Both the position numbers and the translations under genes were made by a program. The notes beneath the pieces are model-generated. The model searched no databases. It worked only from the letters and a program-made list of their open reading frames with translations, and was not told where the DNA came from. Of a stretch of 64,000 bases of DNA, positions 1-11,239 are shown in pieces. The DNA comes from Liriodendron chinense (taxonomy: Eukaryota; Streptophyta; Magnoliopsida; Magnoliales; Magnoliaceae). Location of the stretch: assembly GCA_003013855.2 (NCBI GenBank), contig PVNU02000774.1:1-64000 (forward strand), written 5' to 3'. The first letter of the stretch is position 1, and the number at the start of each line of letters is the position of its first letter.

Positions 1-2
1 GG

Positions 3-246
3 TCAATACCAAGCGACAGCCCCTCCACGAGGGCTCGTGCCTCTGCTCGCACGTTAGTGCCTAGCCCATAGCCATTAGCAAAAGAAAAAAGAAACTCCCC
101 GGTTGCTTCCCTCTACCAATGCCACCCCCCTCCCGACAATCCCGGTTACCTTTAGAAGATCCATCGACATTAATCTTAATCCACCCTTTGTAAGGTTTTT
201 CCCATCTCACTATGGATAGGATCTTCACATCCCAATGAATGTACAA
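3..246 (-). pseudogene. LINE retrotransposon RNase H-like domain fragment
   Basis: Read on the minus strand from 246 down, the translation has the plant non-LTR RNase H signature: a tryptophan-rich lead, then KINVDGSSKGN, then a glycine run (GGGIGR). A one-base shift near position 85 moves the reading to another frame, where FANGYGLGTNVRAEARAL continues to the window edge. The Asp of NVDG and the Glu of the AEARAL segment correspond to catalytic acids of the family. The rest of the element (endonuclease, reverse transcriptase) is absent or lies outside the window. This is a dead fragment. A domesticated RNase H-like gene is less likely because of the frameshift. Confidence 0.7.
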
Positions 247-599
247 ACACTACCAACAGTTGGTCCAAAACAAAAACTAAAACAAAGAAATTGGCTAAGC
301 TTGCATGCATTCACATCCCTACCTATGTGCATAGCATCACATGTGCCAACATTACTCATGTACACAAGACCTGAGATTTTGACACACGGAGGATGTGGTA
401 AGGTCAAGCACCATCTTCCTTAGTGGATAAACACCTTGACTCCAAAAGGCTTCCGGGAATCCTCAACCAGACTTCCTCGAATCTACGATGAAAAGATAAG
501 AAAATAGGAAATAATTCCTAGAAAATTCGTAATAATTGGTTGAATAATAAAAAACATACTTATAATGCTTTAAATAGAAAACTAAACCCTGGGAAGAAG

Positions 600-611
600 T
601 ATTATACTCAT
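600..611. repeat. Target-site duplication, 3' side of the GRP retrocopy
   Basis: TATTATACTCAT at 600-611 matches TATCATACTCAT at 1380-1391 at 11 of 12 positions. One copy abuts the A-rich tail and the other abuts the 5' leader, as expected for LINE-mediated insertion. Confidence 0.7.
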
Positions 612-1383
612 TTTTTTTAATTTTTTTTACTATTACTAATTGCAGTTCTTGAGAGATCAAAAACCATAATAGAGATTAAAAAAAAAACCATAACAGGACA
701 AGATCAAAACCATAACAGGAGATAACTCATCCCCTTTCACACACCATTTAACATAAGATAAAGATAACCCAGCCATAACTAGTACTAGTACTGCTACTAC
801 TTAGTTCCTCCAATTGCCATCTAGAGCATCACCGCTACTCTGGCAATGATTAGTTCCTCTAGTTGCCAACTGAAGCACCACGACCATGGTAACGAGATCC
901 TCCATCTGACCCACCATAACCACGATCTTGACCGCCACCACCACTATGACTATAACCCCCTCCATAGCTGTCACTGCTACGACGCCCACTGCTACGGAAA
1001 CCTCCACTACCACCATTACCGCCGTCACCGCTTCCCCTAGACTGGGCCTCGTTAACAGTGATGCTCCTCCCATCAAGGTTCTATCCGTTCAGCCCTTCAG
1101 TGGCATATCTCATCGACTATTCGTTGCTGAAGGTGACAAAATCCAAAGCCCCTCGATCTCCCGGTCTCACGGTTGCTAATAATTTTGGATTTGATAACTT
1201 CTCCGAATGAGTTGAAAGCCCTTTTGAGAGAGTGGTCATCGGTGGCCATGCGAGCCCTCCAACAAAGTAACGGTATTCCAAATCAGCAAACGCCATCATC
1301 ATCTATAGAAGAAAGACAGAGTGAAAAGGGGAAGAAAGAGGGGAAGAGAGATAGAAACCCACCCTGAGAGAGTACTAACTATC
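612..1383 (-). pseudogene. Processed pseudogene of a glycine-rich RNA-binding protein (GRP7/GRP8 type)
   Basis: On the minus strand from 1302 to about 795 the sequence encodes an N-terminal RRM (AFADLEYRYFVGGLAW, then RGFGFVTFSNE after a frame change, then SMRYATEGLNG and SITVNEAQSRGSG). A glycine-, serine- and arginine-rich tail follows, ending DGNWRN. No intron interrupts the RRM, although functional plant members normally have one. Lesions include a one-base deletion after GLAW, a one-base insertion after GFGF, and several in-frame TAG codons that look like CAG-to-TAG or TGG-to-TAG changes. An A-rich tail (T-rich on the plus strand, 612-629) follows about 170 bases past the stop. A C/T-rich 5' leader reaches about 1383. 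Near-identical 12-bp repeats flank the unit, so it is an mRNA-derived retrocopy. Confidence 0.85.
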
Positions 1384-1839
1384 ATACTCATGCTCCAACT
1401 AAAACTCGTAAAAAATGGAACTTACTATAAATAGTAAAGATGTCTCCCATTCCTACTAAACTTCATGATTTTCGTCCAAAAATAGAAAGTTTCCAATCTA
1501 GCCCAACCACATTGTTCTCCTAAGTTTTCGAAGCCCTTTTCATGTTGTCCCAACAACTCCTAAATCTCAACGAATCAAAAAGTTATAAGCAAACTAAAAC
1601 TTACTAATTGTAGTAGAAACAAAAGAAAACTAGACTAATGACTATTGATCTGGTTAAATCTCACAAATCCAGCATGGGAAACCTGGCGTGGTGGGGTTGG
1701 TTGGCTTTACTAGCTTGAGCTACAACAAAATCATATATTATATATCCCAAAACTCATCCCGGATTGCGAGATACAACTGTTTTACAGTCCTGATGGCCTG
1801 AATCACTTCCTACTCCGATCGGGCTTCCTCTGGTCCATC

Positions 1840-2545
1840 TTGGCAATCAAATTTTCTACAGCCCACTCGACATCAGTCTCCTCCACTTCAAAGGAACTCG
1901 ACCTCGAGTTCTCATCCATCTTTGGTTCATGATACTCGTACAGATCCGCAACGTTGAAAGTCCTCAAAATCTCTGTCATTTAGAAGATCAACAATGTACG
2001 TATTGTCATTCATCTTGCAAATAATTGATATCGGTTCAATCTTCTTGTGCTTCAATTTGTTGTAGGTCCCGATAGGAAATCGCTCTTTACGTAGATGGGC
2101 CATCATTTCATCACCTACTTCAAACACCTTAGTGCGCCAATGCTTGTCGACTTCTTTCTTATATTTCTCGTTTGAAGCATGTAGCTTCTTTCTAACGTCC
2201 TCATGAATATCTATGATCCGATTTACAATGTGATCAGTTGCAATACTCATGCTCGGAAGCTTGGGTAGTGGACCAAATTAAGCGTGTGGCAAGGCACTTG
2301 CCCATAGATAATATGTAATAGAGACTTCCCTGTCGAGTGGTTTACCATGTTGTTTAAAGCAAACTCCACTTCAGCTAGGGCCAATTCTCACTGCTTTGGT
2401 TTGTCCCCTGATATGTAACGGATGATATTTTCCAAGGTGTGGTTTATGACCACAGTCTACTCGTCTATCTCTGTATGATAGGCAGTATTGAATTAAAGTC
2501 GTGTACCAAACTGATCATGAGATCTGACTCATTTTCGTGCCATGT
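1840..2545 (-). pseudogene. Ty3/gypsy integrase and C-terminal tail, degenerate
   Basis: Minus-strand translation from about 2545 down gives integrase core text (TAYHTEIDE, then SGDKPKQ, LALAEVEFALNN, VNHSTGKS). The integrase C-terminal region follows in an open stretch at 2250-1927 (VRKKLHASNEKYKKEVDKHW, FEVGDEMMAHLRKERFPIGT, KLKHKKIEPI). After a one-base shift it continues as FNVADLYEYHEPKMDENS and a short acidic tail. Several stop codons break the core. No LTR could be paired with it, so this is a remnant of a Ty3/gypsy element. Confidence 0.8.
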
Positions 2546-3041
2546 CCTAACTTGATTTAAGAATGAAATGGACGGGGTGGATTGGCCCAGGTCCAGCTCC
2601 AGCGGGCCCCACTGCCAATTCAGTAAAAAAAATAGATAGAGAAACTACAGCCAACTCTGTTTGAACAACGCTGACCTCATCCCCTCATTCTTCTTCTTCA
2701 TTCAAGAGCCAGCACATGCACCACCAACAACATTCAAACCAACTGTAGTGATGGAACCGATGTTCTTGACCATCCATTTGATCTAAGCTACTGGAAAACT
2801 TTGATCGTCCAAAACTTTTTCATTGTTTCCTGTCATGCAGCCCACTAGAGTCCAAGACCTGTTTAATATTTGAGTTCTCAAACCATCTGAATATCACAAA
2901 ACTGATCGACCACTTGGATTTTCTCATCATACCTTGTAATGGACCCACCTAGCTTTTGTGCATGACTCCATATCCGTAGGTAAACTGAAGGCCAAGCCAA
3001 CCCGATTTTTCGGCTTTCCTTGTTCCTTCTACGTTTGAAAC
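2546..3041. other. Non-coding spacer
   Basis: No open frame with recognisable content. Short phrases such as 'ggacggggtggattggccc' resemble the dispersed foldback family, but too little is left to draw boundaries. Confidence 0.4.
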
Positions 3042-3413
3042 AGAGAAAAATTTTGCTACACCCACGAGTTAGCTACGCTAGCTACACCGGGTGTAGAAAT
3101 GACCCCATCATGATGTATGTGTTGTATCCATGCCGTCCATCCATTTAGAGAGACCATTTGATAGTATGACACTAAAAAATGAGGCAGATCGAAAGAACAA
3201 GTGGACCCAGCACAGAAAATAGCGGGGATTGAACGCCAACCATTAAAAACTTCTTGGGGTCCACTTGAGCTTTGGATCTGCCTCATTTTTGGGATCATGC
3301 CCTAAAATGATTTTTCCAAATGGATGGACGGCGTGGATACAACACACACATCAAGGTGGGGTCATTGGTGTAGCAAGTGTAGCTAACTCGTGGGTGTAGC
3401 AAAATTTTTCTCT
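3042..3413. mobile_element. Foldback (MITE-like) element with 33-bp terminal inverted repeats
   Basis: The first 33 bases (3042-3074, starting AGAGAAAAATTTTGC) are the exact reverse complement of 3381-3413. The direct repeat TTGAAAC (7 bp, possibly 8) lies at 3035-3041 and 3414-3420 and looks like a target-site duplication. The inverted symmetry continues inward: the left arm (about 3105-3215) and right arm (about 3240-3345) carry inverse copies of the 'ccgtccatcc', 'gaggcagatc' and 'gtccacttg' phrases seen in many repeats of this window. There is no coding capacity. It is probably non-autonomous and hAT- or Mutator-related. Confidence 0.85.
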
Positions 3414-3420
3414 TTGAAAC

Positions 3421-4538
3421 TCAAAAACCGACGCACCTTCCTGACTTACCGTCAACCTATCACGCTCGACACATCTATTAAATCCAAGCCGTTCATCTTA
3501 ACAGAAAATTTCCACGCTCTCCTGCGCGTATCAACGTTCGGCAACCGTGGATTCAACAATCGAAATTGTTTCAAGCTTATCTTGCGTCTGGAAACTCCAT
3601 CAGGTCAATCTAGACTATTCATCAGCCTCGAATTGGAATAAAACGCTTTGGCTATGAATATGCTATTGAAGGTAGGTGTATCTTCTTCGTCGAGATACCC
3701 CAAACACACAATCGAAATCAAACTTCAGTCCAAGATCCAGACTATTCATTGTAAGTATCTAGAATAAGGAGTAGACCTCGTATTCATCCGCACCAGACCT
3801 TGTAATAAGAACTCTTAAGTACAGGGACGAGGTGGACCATACCATCAAGAAAAGAGATATCCACCGTCCTTCCAATTTACATCAACTTCCATCATCCATC
3901 AAGCAGCTGGACGTTTTACATTCTTCATATAGGCCCGCTGATGGAGCTGCATCTCGTTCACCTCAGCATCCAACAATCTGGACCGTCCAATCTTCCAACA
4001 CCTCCATCAATGGCTGGACTTTCAGCCATCTCACATGTACATCCAGCATGTCTAAGGGCTATCCAAGCCTCTCGCGCCTTCAACATCTCATATCAGATGG
4101 ACACCACTTCAGTCAACCGTACATGCAAACTCCCCATGTGAGCAGCACATCATCCATCATTCATATTCAATGACCATATATCCATCACATCAATTTTCCA
4201 ACTCTCTACCACCAAAATCTTCATTCTTCTGGCATGGATTTCCACAACCTCTCATGGAAAGATATCCAGATCCTCTGTAAGAAGAACAACATCCGGGCAA
4301 ACATGACAATGCAGCCTTGGATGATGCACTCCAAGACTCAATAGCATCGAAGGAATTGAAAATATTCAACAACCGACCATGCCTGAAATTGCGCATGTTA
4401 TTTCTAAATCGCCCAAGAGAACAGTTGTAAGATTGACAAGATCAATCGCCTTGACGGCTAGACTAACATGCGTCCAAAGGAGCTACTGGACAGCGAAAGA
4501 TTACTGACTTCTTCAAGCATGCACGCGAATCTGATGCT
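3421..4538. other. Unassigned spacer, possibly the interior of an older LTR element
   Basis: No recognisable protein. A plus-strand open stretch at 3832-4173 is rich in Ser, His and Pro and has no family features. Because 7226 onward continues this sequence once the solo LTR is removed, and a purine-rich tract then precedes a candidate LTR at 7269, the segment could be 3' internal DNA of that LTR element. This is inference. Confidence 0.3.
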
Positions 4539-4543
4539 TGACC
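4539..4543. repeat. Target-site duplication TGACC, left copy
   Basis: TGACC directly precedes the solo LTR and is repeated exactly at 7226-7230. Five bases is the usual LTR-retrotransposon duplication. Confidence 0.85.
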
Positions 4544-7225
4544 TGTAACACCCCGTATTTTTAGTATAAATTTATTTATTTATCAATTTATTTACGTATT
4601 TATTTAATTATTTGACACTAAATAAACCCCACGTTTTAAGTAAACTAATTTTTCACGTTCCGTTTAGGCTGAAACTTTAGGAGAACTCTGTTAGACCCAA
4701 AATAACCGTACATGTCAAATTTCGGCCCTTAGATCATAGTACAAATGTCCCGATCAAAAAATAGCCAATAAATGGCCCACCTCATCAACTCAGAATTGTT
4801 CCACATTTGACGTCAACGGTTATTTTTATCTCACCGACCTATTGGACGGAGCAAAAAACTTCGATCCATCATAGTGGACCCCACCTGTCAAGCCCGTGCG
4901 TTACGCACGATTTCCTTACGTAAAAAGATTTTTTCTTTTCTTCCTTCTTCTTCGGCGTACGTTTGTTACAGCGTCCGTCCGCTGCCATATTGGTGACCCA
5001 CACCGTCCTCCAAGATGGGCCCCACAACCAGATCCATTCCGCTCATTTGTTTTGTACTCCACCAAAACCCATGCCCCCAAAGTTTTGTTACTTTTCTCGA
5101 TCCATACGGCCCGCTACACTCTCACCATTAAAAGCCATTGCTTTCAAAAATGATATAGATCGGGGCCGTTCCTTTGCATGAGGGCCTGGGATTGAAACAA
5201 CGACTTCTTATGGACCCTACCTTCCTCTTGGACGGTCTACATGAGACATAGGTCGTTAGAGGAGGACCCACTACTTTTCTTCTCCAATTAGGAAACCAAC
5301 CCCATTTTACGTTGGGAAACCAATCCCATTTTACGAGATGCTCGGGGCTCCATATATGGCTCCCCTGGACATCCTCTACTTTATAGAAAACCCTAAAAAA
5401 GAGAGAGAAAGATCGACAGTAGAGAGAAAGAGAGAGAAATCGAAAGTAAAGAGAGAGAGATCGTGGGAGGAGAGAGAGGAGAACCCACGTTCTCTTGTTG
5501 TTGCTTCTACGTTGCTATTCCTTTTCTTTTTGGATCTGCTGTTGAGAAGTGGTAAGTCACGTCTATTTCCTAGATTTATCCCTACTCTCTAACCATAGAT
5601 GGAGATCTAATCGTAGGCGATTATTTGTGAAGATCATATCCTAACCATGTAATCTATGTTAAACATGTTAGGGTTGAACTTAGGAGGGTTTTCACGACTC
5701 TAATAATATCTCGAATCTACCAATATTAGAGGTAAGGATTTCCTTCAAAGTATAGCCACAATAATATTGATTTATTTAACCATCTTATGCATAATATAGG
5801 GAGTTTTTGCTACGTTGTTATATATGATTTATGGTTATTGAAATTTTTTCCATGCGAACATGAGTTGATGTTTGGAATACTGTAATAAACTCTTGCTGAA
5901 TTTTTATTTGATATGAACCATAATGTGTGATGTGTGTTTTGAAAGTGAAATCATGACATTATACATGCCTACATGAGATATATATGAAGTTTATGCTTAA
6001 GAAATGATGTTTATATGCTTATGGTATGTATGATGAATAGAGTGTTATGTGATGCGGGATTACTCATGCGGATGTTTAATCAGTGGAAGCCCTTTGCCCC
6101 ATAAGTAATATAATTATATGTTAAAGAGGATTGAACCATGAGAATTGTGTTGGATGGAATAATTTGGCAAAGCCATATAAATGTATTGTTGGTGAGTTGC
6201 CAACGGATCTAAAGGTGAATGTTTGAGATGAATCCCTAAGAAATTGTCGATATTTGCATGCCATGTGCTTTGTCTTGACTATGATGTGTACGTCCTTTCA
6301 CGGTTGGCGCCCGTTGAAGGGAAACAACTATTCTACGTTATGATGAACCGTGGGATGGGGTAGAGAGTGACCGTTGATCTTAAACATCATTAAATTGACT
6401 GTATGTTAAACTACTTAAATAAATATGAAACTAATCATGCATGCACGGGACCTGACTTGGTGGGTCAGCCCTGCGGGCGCTACGGCGCTAGCTTATGGTA
6501 GTGTGGTGGGTTGCTATCACCTCCATTGGCTGGGTTTATTGACATGAAGTTGTGGAATTACCCGCTTCATCGTGGACTCTGGTGATTAGTGACTAGTGAG
6601 AAGAGTTGGATTAAGTCCCGTCTCATTAGTCAGGGTGCCTTAACCAGAGCATGCATATCATGCATTGCATTAAAACAAGATTTTTCATGTGTGTTTTGAA
6701 TTGGGTATGCTCTTTGTGTTTAAATATTGTTGTACTATTCTTGGTGGGCGACCCTTACTGAGTTGATCGCGAGCAACTTACATCCTTCTGGGACGGTGTT
6801 TTTAAAACACCATTCCAGACATTGCAGGTAACGATCCAGTAGATGAGGCCGATTTACAAGGTGAGGAGTATGAAGGCTCGTGGCAGCAAATGGCAGACGA
6901 CGAAGCCGAAGTAGCATGAAGATGTTTTTTTTTTTATTTCATAATTAGAGTTTTGATTTTCCTCGATTATGTAATAAGTCTCTCAGAGGGACACTAGCTA
7001 AAACATTGATTTGGACATGATTTCTTTTCATACATTTGATTGAGAATCTAGATGTAGAAAGTTATAGAATAAGAACATTAATTTTCCGTCGTTATGATAT
7101 GAATGCCACACATGTATGTGTTTATGGGTGAATGTGTGAAAACGCAACCCTAACATATATGAGTAAACACTCAAAAATTTGGCCAATCGTGTCATCCACG
7201 AGAGTCTAAATTTTGGGGCGTTACA
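4544..7225 (+). mobile_element. Solo LTR (2682 bp) of a Ty3/gypsy-like retrotransposon
   Basis: The unit starts TGTAACACCCCG and ends GGGGCGTTACA, the typical TG...CA ends with extended inverted symmetry (TGTAAC/GTTACA). It is flanked by a perfect 5-bp duplication, TGACC at 4539-4543 and 7226-7230. No primer-binding site, polypurine tract or protein-coding interior lies between the ends, so it is a recombined solo LTR. Candidate TATA motifs lie at 5353-5358 and about 5380. A purine-rich GAGA tract follows at 5400-5490, suggesting plus-strand transcription. Near the 3' end (6827-6919) a short open frame encodes an acidic peptide ending QQMADDEAEVA. LTRs this long with TGTAACACCCC ends fit chromovirus-type Ty3/gypsy elements, but without the interior the lineage is inference. 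Confidence 0.88.
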
Positions 7226-7230
7226 TGACC
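7226..7230. repeat. Target-site duplication TGACC, right copy
   Basis: Exact match to 4539-4543, directly after the terminal GTTACA of the solo LTR. Confidence 0.85.
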
Positions 7231-7798
7231 TCCCTTATTCCTAAAGGGTAAGAGGTCATAGGGAGGAATGTTAGACGTTCCCCGACCAAGAACTAAAAGT
7301 CTCAGTGGACAAATCTGTTTGGCCATATGGAGGGTGACGTCATCCGTGGTGCTCTCCAGTTGAGCCAGTCTGCTAGACGGGCTAGAAGCCTACGGACCGC
7401 ACACAGTCTACTGGACGGACTGGAAGCAAAAACCACACGCAGTCTACTAGACGGACGGGGCGCAACAGCTAAGCACAGTTCGCTAGTACAAACTAGACAC
7501 AAGCCTACGGGCCACCTCCAACGGGCTGACCCGACAACATATCTGAGGACTACCAGTCCAAGGTCACTCAAACAAGCGACCAGACCACCAAATAAAAGTA
7601 GACACCTACCAAGATCAGAAGTTTGGTCAGCTTAACCATTTCTCTTCACTCTCGAGTCTAACAAGTTGGGCTCGAGAGTAGAGAGGATACTATTATGGGT
7701 AAATCTGAGCTGACCTTGGGCCATAAGGAAATCTCATAGGCCCATGGGCCCACACACAAGTCTGTAGGCTCATCTGTAGGCCTCGGCTCATCTGCAGG

Positions 7799-8867
7799 TA
7801 GGGCTGGTCATGAGCCGAGTCAGCTCGAGAAACTCGATCGACTCAACTCGAAAAAGCTCGCCTCGGCTTGACTCAACTCAGTAGAACAAGTCAAGCCAAG
7901 CTTCATTTAGGAGCTCGAGTCAGAAATCGAGTCAAGTTCAACCATTGGGTCACTCGACTCGACTTGACTCGAAACTCGACTCAATTCAAGCTCGACTCGT
8001 TTCGTATAGATATTTGTTAAAAAAAAAAAACATAATCTTCTCATTTCTTGGTTCTTTCTCCCCCCTCCTCCCCACACACATTGGGGTCTAAGCTTAGGAC
8101 ATATAAAACCCTCACACGTTGGGGGGGTTTCTTAATCCTACTATTTTGTTCAGGTAAGAACATTCCTTGTTGAGCATATCTGATTGAGTAATTTCAAGTA
8201 CAAAACATGGTGAGCACACAATGGTTGTGTGTTTTACATGCTACACAAACACAGGTGCTATGGTGAGACCACACACCATACATATCTACAAAACAGGGGC
8301 TATGATAAGACCAAACAACACATGCAATAATTTTACGAGGGAGGTGGTGCATCTGATCCATGAATCAACTGAGCCTCATTATGAAGATGGTCCACACAAT
8401 AATCAAGGCAGTCCATTCATGTGGTGAGCTATGCATGTATTGTGTTAATTATGGTTCAGAAAATATTACTAGTGGTCTGCATTCAATGAATGTGTGACCT
8501 GGCCAAAGGAAAAACCGATCAGAGCTAGGTCATTTTAATGGTGGGGTCCCACCTGTAGAAATACTATTCTCCCCTAATATATCTATGACTTCTTGAACTT
8601 AATGTTGTTGACTTTTAATTTGTATTTTGTAGTAAAAAATATAATAAATTGAGGTCGGTGCAACCTCGACTCGACTCGAGGTAAGCTCGCCTCGACTCGA
8701 TACACTAGCTCGCCTCGAGCTCGCCTCGAAAGTTTTAGCAAACAAGGCAAGCTCCAACGGTAAGCTCAAGGGTGAGCTCGAGCTCGAGCTCGAACTTGAA
8801 GAGAGCACAGACAAGTCAAGCCGAGCTTGGCCCACCTCGACTCGACTCGGCTCGATGTACAGCCCTA
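7799..8867. mobile_element. hAT-type non-autonomous element 1 (CTCGAG-rich)
   Basis: The left end TAGGGCTGGTCATGAGCC is matched in reverse by the right end, which reads CAGCCCTA after GGCTCGATGTA. The flanking 8-mers TCTGCAGG (7791-7798) and TTTGTAGG (8868-8875) agree at 6 of 8 positions; both differences are C/T, as decay of a methylated duplication would give. Both subterminal regions are packed with CTCGA and GAGCTCG motifs (7815-7990 and 8660-8860). The core around 8200-8430 is unrelated and has no transposase. An 8-bp duplication and TAGGGCTG-like ends fit the hAT superfamily. Confidence 0.7.
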
Positions 8868-8987
8868 TTTGTAGGCCTTGACTCATCCACAGGCCTGAGC
8901 TCATCCATAGGCCTCGGCCTCATCCGATGATCTTATCCAACCTTATCTTATCCTAACGTGATAAGTATTATCCAACTAATAATTATC

Positions 8988-8994
8988 TATAAAA
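8988..8994 (+). promoter_or_regulatory. TATA box inside the candidate LTR
   Basis: TATAAAA followed by a short C-rich leader (CACTCCAGG about 20 bases on) is a typical LTR promoter arrangement. Confidence 0.4.
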
Positions 8995-9642
8995 GGTCAT
9001 CCGCATTCACTCCAGGTACACAATAACTAGTTGTTAATGCTAGAAAAAGTCAACTAAGAGATTTTAATCAGGGATCCGCAATGAACCCTCGTCGTTTGAT
9101 CTACAAATGAACATGGACAGTCTAGGTCAAAGAATCTGTAAGCACCACCACCAAAGATTAGGACGGCCGCCAGTAATTTTAGCTTACGACCCTCCGATGC
9201 TTAAATCAGTGATGGTGCAAAAAGCTTGTAATGGCAAAATATAGGGATATGTATTACATAATGCGTAAGAGAGAAGATGCGTACCTTTTTCTGTAGCACG
9301 AAGGACTCTTTATATTACTTAACCTTACCATATAATGCTAGGATTCTAATTTCGTAAAGATATAATCTCCATGAGGATAGGACGTGATTTTGGCCAGATG
9401 CATCGATTACTTTGAGGAGGTTGCGGGATTCTTTGCGTACGACGGATATCTCGCTTGGTAGCTTCTGGAAGTCATATCACGTGTCTTGCAGAAATGCCTT
9501 CCAAACACTGCGTACTCCGACTGTGGCACTGAGTATAGATGAGCGCACAGCTCTGATATGACCGTGAGAGAGGATGACTCCCTTTGGTGCAGTCGGTCTT
9601 GGGAGAGTCAGGCATTTTGCTGGCTCTAGACTTGAGTAGAGT

Positions 9643-10192
9643 TAGGGCTGTCAATGGACCAGGTTGGCTCGACAGGCTATCGGGCCTGGCCCGCCTTGGG
9701 TCGAGCTTGGACTAGAGTATCAGGTCCACGGGTCGGGTTTGGGCCTAAAGTATAAGCCCATTTTTCAAACGTGCCAGACTTGGACTAACTGTTCAAAAGC
9801 CCAACAACCTGGCCTAACCTGAATATATATTTTAATTTAAAATTTAAATTAAAATATCTTCCATCCTTTTAAAATTTAAATTTTACAAATAAAAATTTTC
9901 CTAAAAATCCATCTCCCTCCTAAAATTCCTTTTATTCTCTATAATGTTAATGATTTTTTTCATATATGGAAAAGTATGGGATTAAAGGATAATTTCTCTT
10001 TCTATGTGAAAGGCCGGGCTTGAGCTAGGGCCAGGTTAGGGCTGGACCCTGCATTTGTATCTCGGACTGGGCTTAGGGTAAACTATTGTGGCCCATCACG
10101 GATTTGGGCCGGGTTTGGAGATATGTTGAGAGAGGAGGGCCAGGTTTGGATAAAGCTTGGCCCGGCCCTAACCCAGCCCATTGACACCCCTA
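9643..10192. mobile_element. hAT-type non-autonomous element 2 with a perfect 8-bp duplication
   Basis: The element starts TAGGGCTGTCAATGG and ends with its inverse, CCATTGACACCCCTA. It is flanked by identical AGTAGAGT at 9635-9642 and 10193-10200. Both subterminal regions are rich in GGGCC and GGCCCGG words, and the middle is AT-rich. At 550 bp it cannot encode a transposase. Ends and duplication length are those of hAT MITEs. Confidence 0.85.
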
Positions 10193-10478
10193 AGTAGAGT
10201 CAAATGCCGATTACTGGGAGTACTCGGTTATGGGCGAACGCCGAGTACTCGAAGGAGACTAGCGCTCGGCTATGACAGATGAGTGATCGCTAGCCGAGGT
10301 CGATTATTTACCAAGCGCTTGGGTCTCACTCGGATTCTACTTGACATAGTGACTGCGCGGCGCTCCGTAGTCGGTAAAGGTTGTCGACTGAGTAGGATCT
10401 AGCAAGCTGCATTCGGTAACGATTATCATTATTGGTCTTTTCACTTAGATTCAGGTCAGCTCAGATCTGCCTATAACA

Positions 10479-11239
10479 CTAGTGATTCTACGCTGTAAGT
10501 CATGACTGACGAAGGGTACCGATCTCATCGACATGCACCACAAGAACTATTTTAAACCAAGGAAATAAGAATTTTGTCTATCAAGGACAGAAGAAGTTAG
10601 CCTGGATTGGAAATATGATAGGAAATGGATTGATCACAGTGTGCGTTCATCACAGGGATCCCAGCCAATCAATGGCCATTAAGCAGATGGTTAAAAGGAA
10701 TTCGTTTGGCAATCATAAGGTACGAAATTAGACGGTTAAGATGGATAATCCAGTTAGATCTTCACGCTATGCTTCAGACACAATAGGATCCAAGGTTCAG
10801 ACAGTCCAGCTCAGCTGTCATCTATGGCCATTGACAGTAGATAAAGGACCACAGCTTGCTGAGCTGTGGCAAACTCGTATTGTAATCCTCTAAAAAAATA
10901 CAGTGCTTAACATTTCGCCGGCGAATGGACCCATTTTGCCGCTAAAGAGAAAATTGCCACGCACTGACTTATTCAAAACTGTGGTCCAGTATGTTGGATG
11001 ATGTGCAGACACTTCGAGATCGTATAGATTGCTTCTATAAAAAAAAAATAATAAAAGGAAAAACAAAAAGAAAATAACAAAGAAAATAAAACACCTTAGC
11101 ATGGTTACTGCCTGATGAATGGTCCTCATCTCTCACACATATGAGCCATTTCATTGGGGCAAAGCCCCTCCCTTAACCATATAAAACCTCCTAAGCTTTT
11201 CTCTTCCTACCCCATCACAAAGCCTCTCAACCAAAGCAA
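10479..11239 (+). promoter_or_regulatory. Upstream region and core promoter of the receptor-like protein gene
   Basis: A TATAAAA box at 11180-11186 lies 53 bases before the ATG at 11240. The leader is pyrimidine-rich (CTTTTCTCTTCC). About 10700-11035 resembles 29670-29995 and, for its last part, 36092-36165, so the upstream region belongs to a duplicated segment. An A-rich tract lies at 11041-11090. No gene was found in this interval. Confidence 0.5.

Larger units (their letters stand above)
7269..10478 (+). mobile_element. Candidate LTR of an older retrotransposon, interrupted by two hAT-type elements
   Basis: TGTTAGACG starts at 7269 directly after a purine-rich tract (AGGGAGGAA, 7260-7268), as a 3' LTR follows its polypurine tract. 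CTATAACA ends at 10478, so the ends are inverse (TGTTA/TAACA). A strong TATAAAA (8988-8994) sits in a promoter-like context. Removing the two inserted elements leaves about 1.6 kb, a plausible LTR length. I did not find a second LTR copy or a coding interior. The right flank (CTAGT) is not repeated before 7269, as expected if this is one LTR of a longer element. The boundaries are inferred. Confidence 0.42.

Noticed and set aside
801..1076. 91-codon Val-rich minus-strand frame
   Set aside because: An out-of-frame reading of the glycine-rich tail of the GRP retrocopy; only its last residues (DGNWRN) are in the true frame.
7302..7635. Overlapping open frames of about 90-100 codons on both strands
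   Set aside because: GC-rich repetitive DNA (AGTCTACTGGACGG-type repeats) in the candidate LTR; no protein features.
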